Positions 8,414 through 16,054 of a stretch of DNA of 64,000 bases are shown in pieces. The translations under genes and the position numbers were made by a program. Under the pieces are notes generated by a model, which saw only the letters and a list, made by a program, of their open reading frames with translations, was not told the origin of the DNA and made no database searches. Positions within the stretch are counted from its first letter, which is position 1. Each line of letters opens with the position of its first letter. Source of the DNA: Achromobacter spanius (lineage in GTDB: Bacteria > Pseudomonadota > Gammaproteobacteria > Burkholderiales > Burkholderiaceae_B); NCBI RefSeq assembly GCF_002812705.1, contig NZ_CP025030.1, positions 4,650,001 through 4,714,000 on the forward strand. Direction: 5' to 3'.

Positions 8414-9997
8414 ATGAAACGCTTGATTCTTTCGACCCTGACCGCCGCCATCCTCGGCGCCTCTGCCGTCGCGTCCGCCGACAACCTGACGATCGGCTTC
8501 GCCGACCCGCTGTCGTCCCTGGACCCGCAGTTGAACAACCACGCCGGCGACCGCTCGGTGGCCCTGCACTTCTGGGACTTGCTGATCGAGAACAAGTGGA
8601 ACAAGCTTCAACCCGGCCTGGCCGTTAGCTGGAAACCGCTGGACCCCACCACCTGGGAATTCAAGCTGCGTGAAGGCGTCAAGTGGCAAGACGGCACGCC
8701 CTTCACCGCCGACGACCTGATCTATTCCTACACCCGCGCGCGCGCCGTTCCGGGCAGCGTGGCAACGTACGCCGGCTACCTGCGCACCATCGACACGATG
8801 ACCGCCAAGGACCCGCTGACCCTTATCGTCAAGACCAAAGCGCCCAACCCCGACCTGCCGCTGAACCTGGCATCCGTGCACGTCGTCAGCAAGCACGTCG
8901 GTGAAAAGTCCACCACCGAAGACTACAACTCGGGCAAGGCCATGGTTGGCACCGGCCCGTACAAGTTCGTGTCCTACACCCCCGGCGACCGCGTCATCAT
9001 GGAACGCAACGACGGCTACTGGGGCGACAAGGCCACCTGGGACAAGGTCAACTACCGCTACATCAACAACGCCGCCTCGCGCACCGCCGCGCTCTTGGCC
9101 GGTGACGTGGACGTGATCGACAAGGTGTCGGTGTCGGACCTGGCCAAGCTGCAAAAGGCCGCCAACATCTCGGTGTACCCGTACGACGGCCTGCGCGTCA
9201 TGCTGCTGCAACCCAGCTTCAACCCCGCGCCCAACCAGTACATCACCGACAACAACGGCAAGCCGCTGGACAAGAACCCGCTGCTGGACCTGCGCGTGCG
9301 TCAAGCGCTGAACCTGGCCATCAACCGCAAGGCCATCGCCGACCGCATCCTGCAAGGCGCCGCCACCGAAGCCAACCAGTGGATGCCCAAGGGCACCTTC
9401 GGCTACAACCCCGACGTGAAAGACATCCCCAACGATGTCGCACAAGCCAAGAAGCTGCTGGCCGAAGCGGGCTTTCCCGACGGCTTCAAGCTGACCATGC
9501 ACGTGCCCAACGACCGCTACCCGCAAGGCCCGGAAACCGCCCAAGCCGTGGCGCAGTTCTGGACCCGCGTCGGCGTCAAGACCCAAGTGGAAGTGGTGCC
9601 ATGGGCCGTGTACTCGGGCCGCGCCAACAAGAACGAATTCGCCGTCAGCATGCTGGCGTGGGGTAACGGCACGGGTGAAGGCAGCTACGCGCTGGTCAAC
9701 ATCCTGGCGTCGGTCGACCCCAAGAAGGGCCTGGGCGCCTCCAACTGGGGCCACTACTCCAACCCCAAGGTGGACGCCGCGCTGGAACAGTCCACGTCGG
9801 AATTCGATGTGGCCAAGCGTGAAGCCATCCTGCACGACTCGGTCAAGCTGGTGTCGGACGACGTCGGCATCTTCCCGCTGTTCCACTACAAGAACATCTG
9901 GGCCACCAAGAAGGGCTTGAAGGTTACGCCGATGACCAGCGACCGCACGGCCGCCATGATGGTCACCAAAGAACCCGCCGCCGCGGCCGGTAAATAA
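8414..9997 (+). CDS. ABC transporter substrate-binding protein (SBP family 5)
   Basis: A 527-aa periplasmic binding protein of the oligopeptide/dipeptide/nickel family. It has a clear Sec signal peptide (MKRLILSTLTAAILGASAVASA, cleaved before DNLTIG) and the family pattern DPTTWEFKLREGVKWQDG followed by FTADDLIYSY. A ribosome-binding site AAGGA lies 10 bp before the ATG. The ligand cannot be told from sequence. Proteins of this class in LysR/flavoprotein/CMD-protein operons are thought to bind small non-peptide compounds. Confidence 0.92.
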   Translation: MKRLILSTLTAAILGASAVASADNLTIGFADPLSSLDPQLNNHAGDRSVALHFWDLLIENKWNKLQPGLAVSWKPLDPTTWEFKLREGVKWQDGTPFTADDLIYSYTRARAVPGSVATYAGYLRTIDTMTAKDPLTLIVKTKAPNPDLPLNLASVHVVSKHVGEKSTTEDYNSGKAMVGTGPYKFVSYTPGDRVIMERNDGYWGDKATWDKVNYRYINNAASRTAALLAGDVDVIDKVSVSDLAKLQKAANISVYPYDGLRVMLLQPSFNPAPNQYITDNNGKPLDKNPLLDLRVRQALNLAINRKAIADRILQGAATEANQWMPKGTFGYNPDVKDIPNDVAQAKKLLAEAGFPDGFKLTMHVPNDRYPQGPETAQAVAQFWTRVGVKTQVEVVPWAVYSGRANKNEFAVSMLAWGNGTGEGSYALVNILASVDPKKGLGASNWGHYSNPKVDAALEQSTSEFDVAKREAILHDSVKLVSDDVGIFPLFHYKNIWATKKGLKVTPMTSDRTAAMMVTKEPAAAAGK

Positions 9998-10000
9998 GCC

Positions 10001-11353
10001 ATGGCGCCGACCCTGACCATCACCCCCGCGGACGCCTTGATCGACGTGCCGCGCCAGATCCGGGTGGAACACGTTGCCCCCGGCCAAACGGTGCATATCA
10101 CCGCGCGCACCCGCCGCAACGGCGTGCTGTGGCAAGCCCAGGCCGCCTACACGGCGGGCGAAGACGGCGCCGTCGACCTGACCCGCGACGCGCCTGTCTC
10201 GGGCGACTACACCGGTTTGTCGCCGATGGGCTTGATCTGGTCGCAAGCCCCCGTGGATTCGCCCAGCCGCGAACACTTCAACCACCCGGTGACCGATGCC
10301 TTGGTTACCGACGTGGTTGCGCGTGTGGCTGGGGTTGAAGCCGGCATGCAGGCACAAGCCACGTTCACGCAACGCTTGGCGCTGGACGGCGTCACCCGCC
10401 ACGAGGTCCGCGAAGAAGGTCTGGTCGGCACGCTGTACCTGCCGGCCGGCAGCAAGCCCGGTTCGCACCCCGCCGTCATGATCCTGAACGGCTCGGGCGG
10501 CGGCATCAACGAACCGCGCGCGGCGCTGTACGCATCGCGCGGCTACGCCGCCTTTGCGCTGGCGTACTTCAAGGCACCCGGCCTGTCCGACTACATCTCG
10601 AACACCCCGCTGGAATACTTCCAGACCGGCCTGCGCTGGCTGCGCAAAAAGGTTCAACCCAAGCACGACTTTGTCGCCATCAGCGGCCAGTCGCGCGGCG
10701 GTGAACTGGTGCTGCTGCTGGGCGCAACCTTCCCCAAGGAAGTGTCCGCCGTCGTCGCCTACGTACCCGGCGCCGTCGTCCACAGCGGCCAGAACGCCTG
10801 CGACCCCAAGATCGGCCGCGAAGGCCCCACCTGGTTGCTGGGCGGCAAGCCCATCCCCCACGTCTGGGAGAACAACCGCACCGCCACCTGGGCCCCGTTT
10901 GACGAAGGCCCATCGCCGCATCGTCACGAGAAAGCCATCCTGACCGCACTGCAAGACCCCGACGCCGTCGCCCGCGCCCGCATTCGCGTGGAAGACATCG
11001 AAGGCCCGGTCATGTTGCTGTCCGGCACCGACGATGGATCATGGCCGTCCAGCCTGTATTCGAAGATGGTGCAGGACAAACTGGTCGAGGTGAAACACCC
11101 CTACCCCGTCGAATGGCTCGACTACGAAAACGGCGGCCACTCGATCCTGTTCCCGTACGTGCCCACCACCCAGCTCGTCTACGCTCACCCCGTGTCGGGC
11201 AAGATCAGCACCAGCGGCGGGAATCCAAAAGACAACGCACGCGCCGACCAGGAATCGTGGGAAGGCGTGAAGAAGTTTTTGGACGCGGCGGTGAAAGCGC
11301 GGGCGGCTTCGGCTGCCGCCCATTCCGCAAGCACTTCCGGCAACGCCGGCTGA
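10001..11353 (+). CDS. BAAT/acyl-CoA thioester hydrolase-type alpha/beta-hydrolase
   Basis: A 450-aa protein with the two-domain layout of the acyl-CoA thioesterase/bile-acid-CoA:amino-acid N-acyltransferase family. An N-terminal beta-sandwich (about 1-130, starting LTITPADALIDVPRQIRV) is followed by an alpha/beta-hydrolase domain with the nucleophile motif GQSRGGE and a His in YENGGHSILFPY. It begins 3 bp after the binding-protein stop, so it is in the same operon and probably hydrolyses an ester or thioester of the imported compound. A paralogue of the same layout is at 43839-45140. It has a short Ala-rich C-terminal tail. Confidence 0.82.
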   Translation: MAPTLTITPADALIDVPRQIRVEHVAPGQTVHITARTRRNGVLWQAQAAYTAGEDGAVDLTRDAPVSGDYTGLSPMGLIWSQAPVDSPSREHFNHPVTDALVTDVVARVAGVEAGMQAQATFTQRLALDGVTRHEVREEGLVGTLYLPAGSKPGSHPAVMILNGSGGGINEPRAALYASRGYAAFALAYFKAPGLSDYISNTPLEYFQTGLRWLRKKVQPKHDFVAISGQSRGGELVLLLGATFPKEVSAVVAYVPGAVVHSGQNACDPKIGREGPTWLLGGKPIPHVWENNRTATWAPFDEGPSPHRHEKAILTALQDPDAVARARIRVEDIEGPVMLLSGTDDGSWPSSLYSKMVQDKLVEVKHPYPVEWLDYENGGHSILFPYVPTTQLVYAHPVSGKISTSGGNPKDNARADQESWEGVKKFLDAAVKARAASAAAHSASTSGNAG

Positions 11354-11377
11354 TCAGACACCAAGGAGAACATCCCC

Positions 11378-12553
11378 ATGGCACAACAACCCATCGTCTA
11401 TGACGCCGTCAATGATCTGGTCGACAAGCTCGTCGGCCTGACGCCCGGCAGCAAAACTTTTGAGGTCCGCCACCAACGCGAAAAAGTCGCCGCCGCCACG
11501 CAAGGCAGCTACGACGCCCTGTTCGACCCGGCACTGCCCGGCCTGTCGCTGGCCGAACGCCTGCTGGTCGCGCTGTACGCCACCCGCATCAGCCTGTCGC
11601 CGCTGCTGGCCTCGCACTACCGCGCCCGCCTGGCGGAAACGGACGCAGCCCCCGCCGACATCGCCGTCGCAGAATCCGGCAAGCCGTCAGACGCCTCCAC
11701 CCCGCGCCTGGCTGCCGTGCTGGAATTCACGCGCAAGCTGATCGAAAACCCCGTCGAAGGCGACGAAGCCGCACTGAAGACCCTGCCCGCAGCCGGCGTC
11801 ACCACGCCTGCGGTGGTCACCCTGTCGCAACTGATCGCCTTCCTGTCGTACCAGACCCGTCTGGTCGCAGGCTTGATCGCGATGAAAGACCTGGAAGGCC
11901 AAGCCCCCCGGGCCGCCGCCGTCCCGCCCGCGCCCTTCGAGCCCAACACCGCCGCCACCGAACCCGGCGCCGTCATCAAGGCCCACGGCTTCACCAACGA
12001 AGTGCTGGAGTGGAAGGCATGGCTCGACGTCGTCAACGTCGACACCGCCACCCCGGAACAAGTCGCCGTCCTGGAAGAAAGCCACCCCAAGGCCAAGGTC
12101 TCGGACTACTACCTGTTCCTGGTCCACCAACCGGAAATTCTGCGCCAGCGCTCCACCGCCTTCAACGCCATCATGTACGCCCCAGGCGGCCTGTCGCGCG
12201 CCGAACGCGAGCTGGGCTCCACGGTCGTCTCGCGTGTGAACGGCTGCGTGTACTGCGCATCCGTCCACGCGCAGCGCTTCGAACAACTGGCCAAGCGTAA
12301 TGAAGTGATTGCGCAAGTGTTCGAAGACCCCTACACCGCCGGCACCACGGCGCGAGAACTGGCGATTGCCCAGTTCTCGATCCAGATCACCGAAGCCCAG
12401 GCCGACGTCAACGCCAACAGCATCCAGGCATTGAAGGATGCAGGCTTGAGCGAAGGCGAAGTGCTGGACCTGCTGCACTCGGACGCGATCTTCGCCTGGG
12501 CAAATCGTTTGATGCTGAACCTGGGCGAACCGGTTTTGGCCACCGTAGGCTAA
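11378..12553 (+). CDS. fused double CMD (AhpD-like) protein
   Basis: A 391-aa protein that appears to join two carboxymuconolactone-decarboxylase-fold domains. The N-terminal half (about 1-190) has no CxxC. The C-terminal half has the redox motif C290-x-x-C293-x-x-x-H297 (NGCVYCASVHAQ) of peroxidase-related AhpD-like enzymes. From memory, these halves resemble the Avi_7170 and Avi_7169 TIGRFAM families, described as neighbours of peptide-type ABC importers; the match must be checked. The gene is the last of the operon (RBS AAGGAG, 24 bp after the hydrolase) and is followed by a terminator. Its role may be peroxide or reactive-intermediate detoxification during catabolism. Confidence 0.75.
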   Translation: MAQQPIVYDAVNDLVDKLVGLTPGSKTFEVRHQREKVAAATQGSYDALFDPALPGLSLAERLLVALYATRISLSPLLASHYRARLAETDAAPADIAVAESGKPSDASTPRLAAVLEFTRKLIENPVEGDEAALKTLPAAGVTTPAVVTLSQLIAFLSYQTRLVAGLIAMKDLEGQAPRAAAVPPAPFEPNTAATEPGAVIKAHGFTNEVLEWKAWLDVVNVDTATPEQVAVLEESHPKAKVSDYYLFLVHQPEILRQRSTAFNAIMYAPGGLSRAERELGSTVVSRVNGCVYCASVHAQRFEQLAKRNEVIAQVFEDPYTAGTTARELAIAQFSIQITEAQADVNANSIQALKDAGLSEGEVLDLLHSDAIFAWANRLMLNLGEPVLATVG

Positions 12554-12622
12554 GACCCGCTTTACCGCCGCCCTGTGGGCGCGCCAGCGTTTTCGTTAAA
12601 CTGACGCTTTCCGCGCCACTAC

Positions 12623-12652
12623 GCGCCCCGCCACTAGCGGGGCGCTTTGCCT
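12623..12652 (+). terminator. rho-independent terminator of the lysR-ABC operon
   Basis: The 8-bp stem GCGCCCCG/CGGGGCGC (12623-12630 and 12638-12645) has a 7-base loop and is followed by TTTGCCTT. It lies 70 bp after the CMD-fusion stop and overlaps the only upstream alternative start (TTG at 12647) of the next gene, favouring the ATG at 12659 for that gene. Confidence 0.8.
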
Positions 12653-12658
12653 TCCCCC

Positions 12659-13522
12659 ATGTCAGAAAAAACCCACGACATCCGCCCCGGCCAGTCCGTC
12701 GAACTGCTAAAAGCCCTGCACATCCTGACCCGCGACGGCAAGATGAACCAGGACAGCCGCCGTAAATTGAAGCAGGTCTATCACCTGTTTCAGTTCATCG
12801 AGCCGTTGCTAAAGGACGTCCAACAAGAACGCGGCGCCGTCACGCTCGCGGATCACGGGGCTGGCAAGTCGTATCTGGGGTTCATTCTGTATGACTTGTT
12901 TTTCAAGGAACAGAAGGATGCCGTCGGGAATGGGTCCCATATTTATGGGATTGAGACTCGTGAGGAATTGGTGAAGTCGTCAGAAGAACTGGCGAAGCGG
13001 CTCGGGTTTGGCGGGATGTCGTTCTTGAATCTCTCTGTGGCGGAGTCGATCACGTCGGATAAGTTGCCGGCGACGATTGATGTGGTGACTGCGTTGCACG
13101 CTTGTAATACCGCGACCGATGACGCGATTCACTTTGCGTTGGAGAAGAAGGCGAAGTACATCGTGGTTGTGCCTTGCTGCCAGGCGGAGGTGGCGTCGGT
13201 GCTAAGGAAGAATAAAGGCAAGGCGCTGGCTGATCCGCTGGCAGAGATTTGGCGGCATCCGCTGCATACGCGGGAATTTGGAAGCCAGATTACGAATGTG
13301 CTGCGGTGCTTGCAGCTGGAAGCGCATGGGTATCAGGTTAGCGTGACGGAGCTGGTCGGATGGGAGCATTCGATGAAGAATGAGCTGATCGTGGCGCAGT
13401 ATAAGAATCTGCCGACCCGGAAGCCTGCGGAGAGGTTGACTGAGATGTTGGAAAGGATTGGGTTGCAGGAGTTGAAGGATCGGTTTTTTGTGCCGGTGGC
13501 TGGGGCAGCCGTCGCTGAGTAG
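12659..13522 (+). CDS. SAM-dependent methyltransferase (Methyltransf_32-like)
   Basis: A 287-aa class I methyltransferase. The SAM-binding motif I is LADHGAGKSYLGF (about residues 62-74). A conserved block, TALHACNTATDDA followed by IVVVPCCQAE, matches the Cys-Cys-containing pattern of the Methyltransf_32 family, whose members include candidate RNA or tRNA methyltransferases. The ATG at 12659 is preferred over TTG at 12647 because the latter sits in the terminator of the previous operon. Codon use shifts within the gene: the first 70 codons are mostly C-ending, later ones largely T- or G-ending. Monocistronic. Confidence 0.75.
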   Translation: MSEKTHDIRPGQSVELLKALHILTRDGKMNQDSRRKLKQVYHLFQFIEPLLKDVQQERGAVTLADHGAGKSYLGFILYDLFFKEQKDAVGNGSHIYGIETREELVKSSEELAKRLGFGGMSFLNLSVAESITSDKLPATIDVVTALHACNTATDDAIHFALEKKAKYIVVVPCCQAEVASVLRKNKGKALADPLAEIWRHPLHTREFGSQITNVLRCLQLEAHGYQVSVTELVGWEHSMKNELIVAQYKNLPTRKPAERLTEMLERIGLQELKDRFFVPVAGAAVAE

Positions 13523-13675
13523 GTATTTGCTTGGCTGCTTTTGCATGAGCCAGAGATAAATTTAGCTGGTGGCGGGCCGCCGCTGGTCCTTCCCTGATCA
13601 GTAGTCTGCGATTGCGCTTGCCTTAGAGAAAGCGTGATCAATTTGGCACGGAACCGCATCGCGTCCGTCGCCTAT

Positions 13676-13771
13676 CGGGGCATAGTCGCCCCGTGGTCCA
13701 AAGGATCGCCCGGGTTGACAGCCGGAAAGACAGAACACGTGGCCGCTGCAATGGCGGCCTCCTTTCTTTCA
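13676..13771 (+). promoter_or_regulatory. structured leader before small hypothetical gene
   Basis: Two short hairpins precede the 103-aa gene: CGGGGC/GCCCCG (13676-13681, 13688-13693) and GGCCGC/GCGGCC (13741-13746, 13754-13759), the second followed by the pyrimidine run TCCTTTCTTTC. The second looks like an attenuator or weak terminator 28 bp before the ATG. A TTGACA hexamer lies at 13715-13720, but no good -10 follows at 17 bp. Function unknown. Confidence 0.35.
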
Positions 13772-13798
13772 TCGCGTCAATAACACCGGAGCGCCGAT

Positions 13799-14110
13799 AT
13801 GAGCGACCACCCTTTTACTTATGACCGTTGGGCCACCCCGGATGATCCGGAGTTTGGTGTTGTGCGGGTTGATGATTTGCGGAAGATTGAGCGGGCTTGC
13901 TTGGGGATTTGGGCTATTGCAAGGATTGTGGGGAATAGTGCGAATGAGCCTGAGGCTACTGGGGCAAGGCCGTTGGATGCTTGGGTGGTGTCGAATTTGA
14001 TGGGGGGTGTGGAGAGTCTATGCGATCAGATTGCTGATGAAGTGGCACACATGATGGATGGAGAGCCGTTGGATCCTTTATTTGCAAAAGAAACGACTGC
14101 AACTCACTAG
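13799..14110 (+). CDS. small hypothetical protein (103 aa)
   Basis: A soluble, acidic 103-aa protein with no motif I recognise. It begins MSDHPFTYDRWATPDD and has a helical centre (LRKIERACLGIWAIARIV). An RBS-like CCGGAG lies about 9 bp upstream. Its codon use is richer in T- and G-ending codons than the core genes, and it lies at the border where base composition drops, so it may be the first gene of the accessory region. Genes of this kind with structured leaders often occur near prophages and islands. No function proposed. Confidence 0.6.
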   Translation: MSDHPFTYDRWATPDDPEFGVVRVDDLRKIERACLGIWAIARIVGNSANEPEATGARPLDAWVVSNLMGGVESLCDQIADEVAHMMDGEPLDPLFAKETTATH

Positions 14111-14540
14111 CATAGCCATCCGTGCAAGCGCCGGAGCCACTGCCGATAAGTCCGCCCAAGAATAAGGGTGCCCGAAACTTGCGCTTATCAAAGACGCCTG
14201 CAATCTTGATCCTCTAGATGGCCGCGGGATCGAGTTTTGTGAGCTCTGCAAGGAGTGAAAGCGGCCATGGAATTGCCGGTTCACTTACAACAACGATGAA
14301 TGAAAGCGTGCGGCTGAATGCGAAACGCGAACGAGGGGATTACGTTCCGCGCCAGCCACGCTGGCAAAACACTTGCCTACCGGTCGCTCGCCCGCTCTTG
14401 GTATTTGGATAACTATCACCAGCGCTCTAAATTTCGCTGGGAACTTGCCGATAACAAGAATGTTGACGCACGGACGATTCCATAAGAACCGAATAGAAGT
14501 GCTTTCGACGACCCCAATCCGCAAATGACGAGGAAATTCT
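14111..14540. other. 430-bp gap, no convincing gene
   Basis: Between the 103-aa gene and the GIY-YIG gene I see only short open frames without family resemblance. The sequence is mixed in composition. It may contain the promoter of the downstream gene and the left junction of the island, but I found no direct repeats or tRNA remnant marking an attachment site. Confidence 0.4.
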
Positions 14541-15398
14541 ATGGATGCACAGCGCCTTATAAACGCGCTCAAGCGAAAACTGGCCGCTCAAAACACCCAG
14601 GAACTCGGAAAGCTATTGGGACTCAGTCAGGCAAACTTCCGCGACTGGGAGTCAAATGGGCTCACCGAGGAAAAATTGGCGCGTGCGATCGTAAAATCGA
14701 TGCGTTTCAGCGAGCAGAGCGAGCGGATCAAGATAGCGGGAGAGGCAATTGCCAGTCTTCGAGGAAAACTTGATGTCGGTACGAATGGGCGATTCAGTCA
14801 AGAATTGGGAATTTCGGTTGGGACGGTAAACAACTGGCTAAAGTATGGGCTGACAGGCAGGAAACTTGCGGATGGACTTCTGAAGTCAAGACAGCGCGCG
14901 GTGAAGTCGGCGCATGAATGCGCAATTATGCCGGTCGTCGAGTATTTTCAACTATCCGCCCATCGAAGATCATCTAACGGAGTTGCCGAGCTGTTTCCAA
15001 CGCGTGCTCCGGACAGCACTAAGGCGTTGCTTGGTCTCAAAAGCGTTCTCGAAAATAGTCATGGAATCTACGTGTTCTACGATTCCAGGGGGCGGGCGTT
15101 ATATGTGGGCAAGGCGCAACGCCAGAGCCTGTGGAAGGAAATGAACCTAGCCTTTAACCGGGATCGTGACACGACCCAACGCGTATACCGTGTCCAGCAT
15201 CCGGAACGCGGGGATTTCAAGACATCAGATGAATATGCTCGACAGGTTAAGCTTACGAGACGCCATTTGAGCCACCTCGCCACCTACTTTTCTGCCTACA
15301 AGGTGGACGATGCACTAATCAACGAATTAGAGGCCTTGCTCGTCCGTAGCTTCGCAAACGACCTTCTCAACGTTAAGATGGAACGCTTCGGGAAGTGA
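14541..15398 (+). CDS. HTH-repeat protein with C-terminal GIY-YIG nuclease domain
   Basis: A 285-aa protein. The N-terminal part holds two similar helix-turn-helix-like units: TQELGKLLGLSQANFRDWES with NGLTEEKLARAI (about 19-50), and GRFSQELGISVGTVNNWLKY with GLTGRKLADGL (about 83-113). The C-terminal domain (about 172-280) has the GIY-YIG hallmarks: GIY (175-177), YVG (188-190), and the Glu-containing helix ELEALLVRSFANDLLN ending in the conserved Asn. This suggests a sequence-directed endonuclease or a nuclease-fold regulator. RBS GAGGAA lies upstream. AT-richer than the core genome and beside a PARIS-like pair, so defence or mobile-element biology is plausible but unproven. Confidence 0.7.
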   Translation: MDAQRLINALKRKLAAQNTQELGKLLGLSQANFRDWESNGLTEEKLARAIVKSMRFSEQSERIKIAGEAIASLRGKLDVGTNGRFSQELGISVGTVNNWLKYGLTGRKLADGLLKSRQRAVKSAHECAIMPVVEYFQLSAHRRSSNGVAELFPTRAPDSTKALLGLKSVLENSHGIYVFYDSRGRALYVGKAQRQSLWKEMNLAFNRDRDTTQRVYRVQHPERGDFKTSDEYARQVKLTRRHLSHLATYFSAYKVDDALINELEALLVRSFANDLLNVKMERFGK

Positions 15399-15592
15399 AA
15401 GGACGCCTTACTCCGCATGAAGACGCGGCGCTTCGATCAAATGAACGTTCATACTTAAGCAGAAAACGGAAGGCCATGGTCAGGACACGAGCAAACAAGA
15501 TGGATGAGCCCAACCAAAGTGACGTACCAACTGGACTTTGCGTGCATTGGAGGTGGAGAGTGAAGGTGGAACTCACCGAGTTCAAGTGCTGA
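15395..15592 (+). CDS. possible small coupled ORF (65 aa)
   Basis: A 65-codon frame starting with GTG at 15395, overlapping the stop of the GIY-YIG gene as GTGA. The product is very basic in its first half (RSYLSRKRKAMVRTRANK) and matches nothing I know. The overlap is the only reason to list it; it may be a chance frame. Confidence 0.25.
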   Translation: MKGRLTPHEDAALRSNERSYLSRKRKAMVRTRANKMDEPNQSDVPTGLCVHWRWRVKVELTEFKC

Positions 15593-16054
15593 AACAAGAG
15601 ACCAAAAAAACAACGGTCAGCAGGTTTGGGAAACATGCGGCAATGCCCTGGTACTCATGAAGCTTGATGGAAGGCTCGATTTTAGATCAACAGATAGAGA
15701 TCCGAGTGCTGTGGGCTTAATTTTCCCCGCACGGGGACCGCAGCGTTCTGAGAATATTATGCAATTCTCCCCAATCCAAAAATTTTAAGGCTCCCGAGAT
15801 AGGCCTTCGAAATCTAAGTATCAGCCTGCAATTTCCAGCTCACGATCGTATATTGGAGCCAGCCTTCTATTTGCGGTCACTCACCGCAAAATTAACGTTT
15901 TGACTATTTTAATAACCACTAGCACAGAACTGGTAGCGGCGAACCCGGCCCTCACATCATCAGGATCGCCACCAAAAAAAAGCACCTTCAGCCATAATAG
16001 ATAAATTAATAAAATAAATATACTAATGACGAGCCATAAAGCAGGGAGTTACGA
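15593..16054. other. AT-rich gap with ariA promoter region
   Basis: There is no gene in this stretch. The last 100 bp are strongly AT-rich and contain TATACT (16019-16024), a good -10 element with a poor -35, then the Shine-Dalgarno AGGGAG (16043-16048) 6 bp before the ATG at 16055. A single small palindrome, CCCCG-CA-CGGGG (15725-15736), is also present. Confidence 0.45.

Noticed and set aside
8396..10954. 852-aa minus-strand open frame
   Set aside because: It is antisense to the binding-protein and BAAT-type genes, rich in Gly, Arg, Val and His, and matches no family; a composition artefact of the GC-rich plus-strand genes.
14111..14540. Possible truncated gene or attachment site at the left island edge
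   Set aside because: No frame shows family resemblance and I found no direct repeat matching the right edge near 22.5 kb.
15725..15736. CCCCG-CA-CGGGG palindrome resembling a type I-E CRISPR repeat core
   Set aside because: Only one copy exists, with no spacers or cas genes nearby, so it is not an array.
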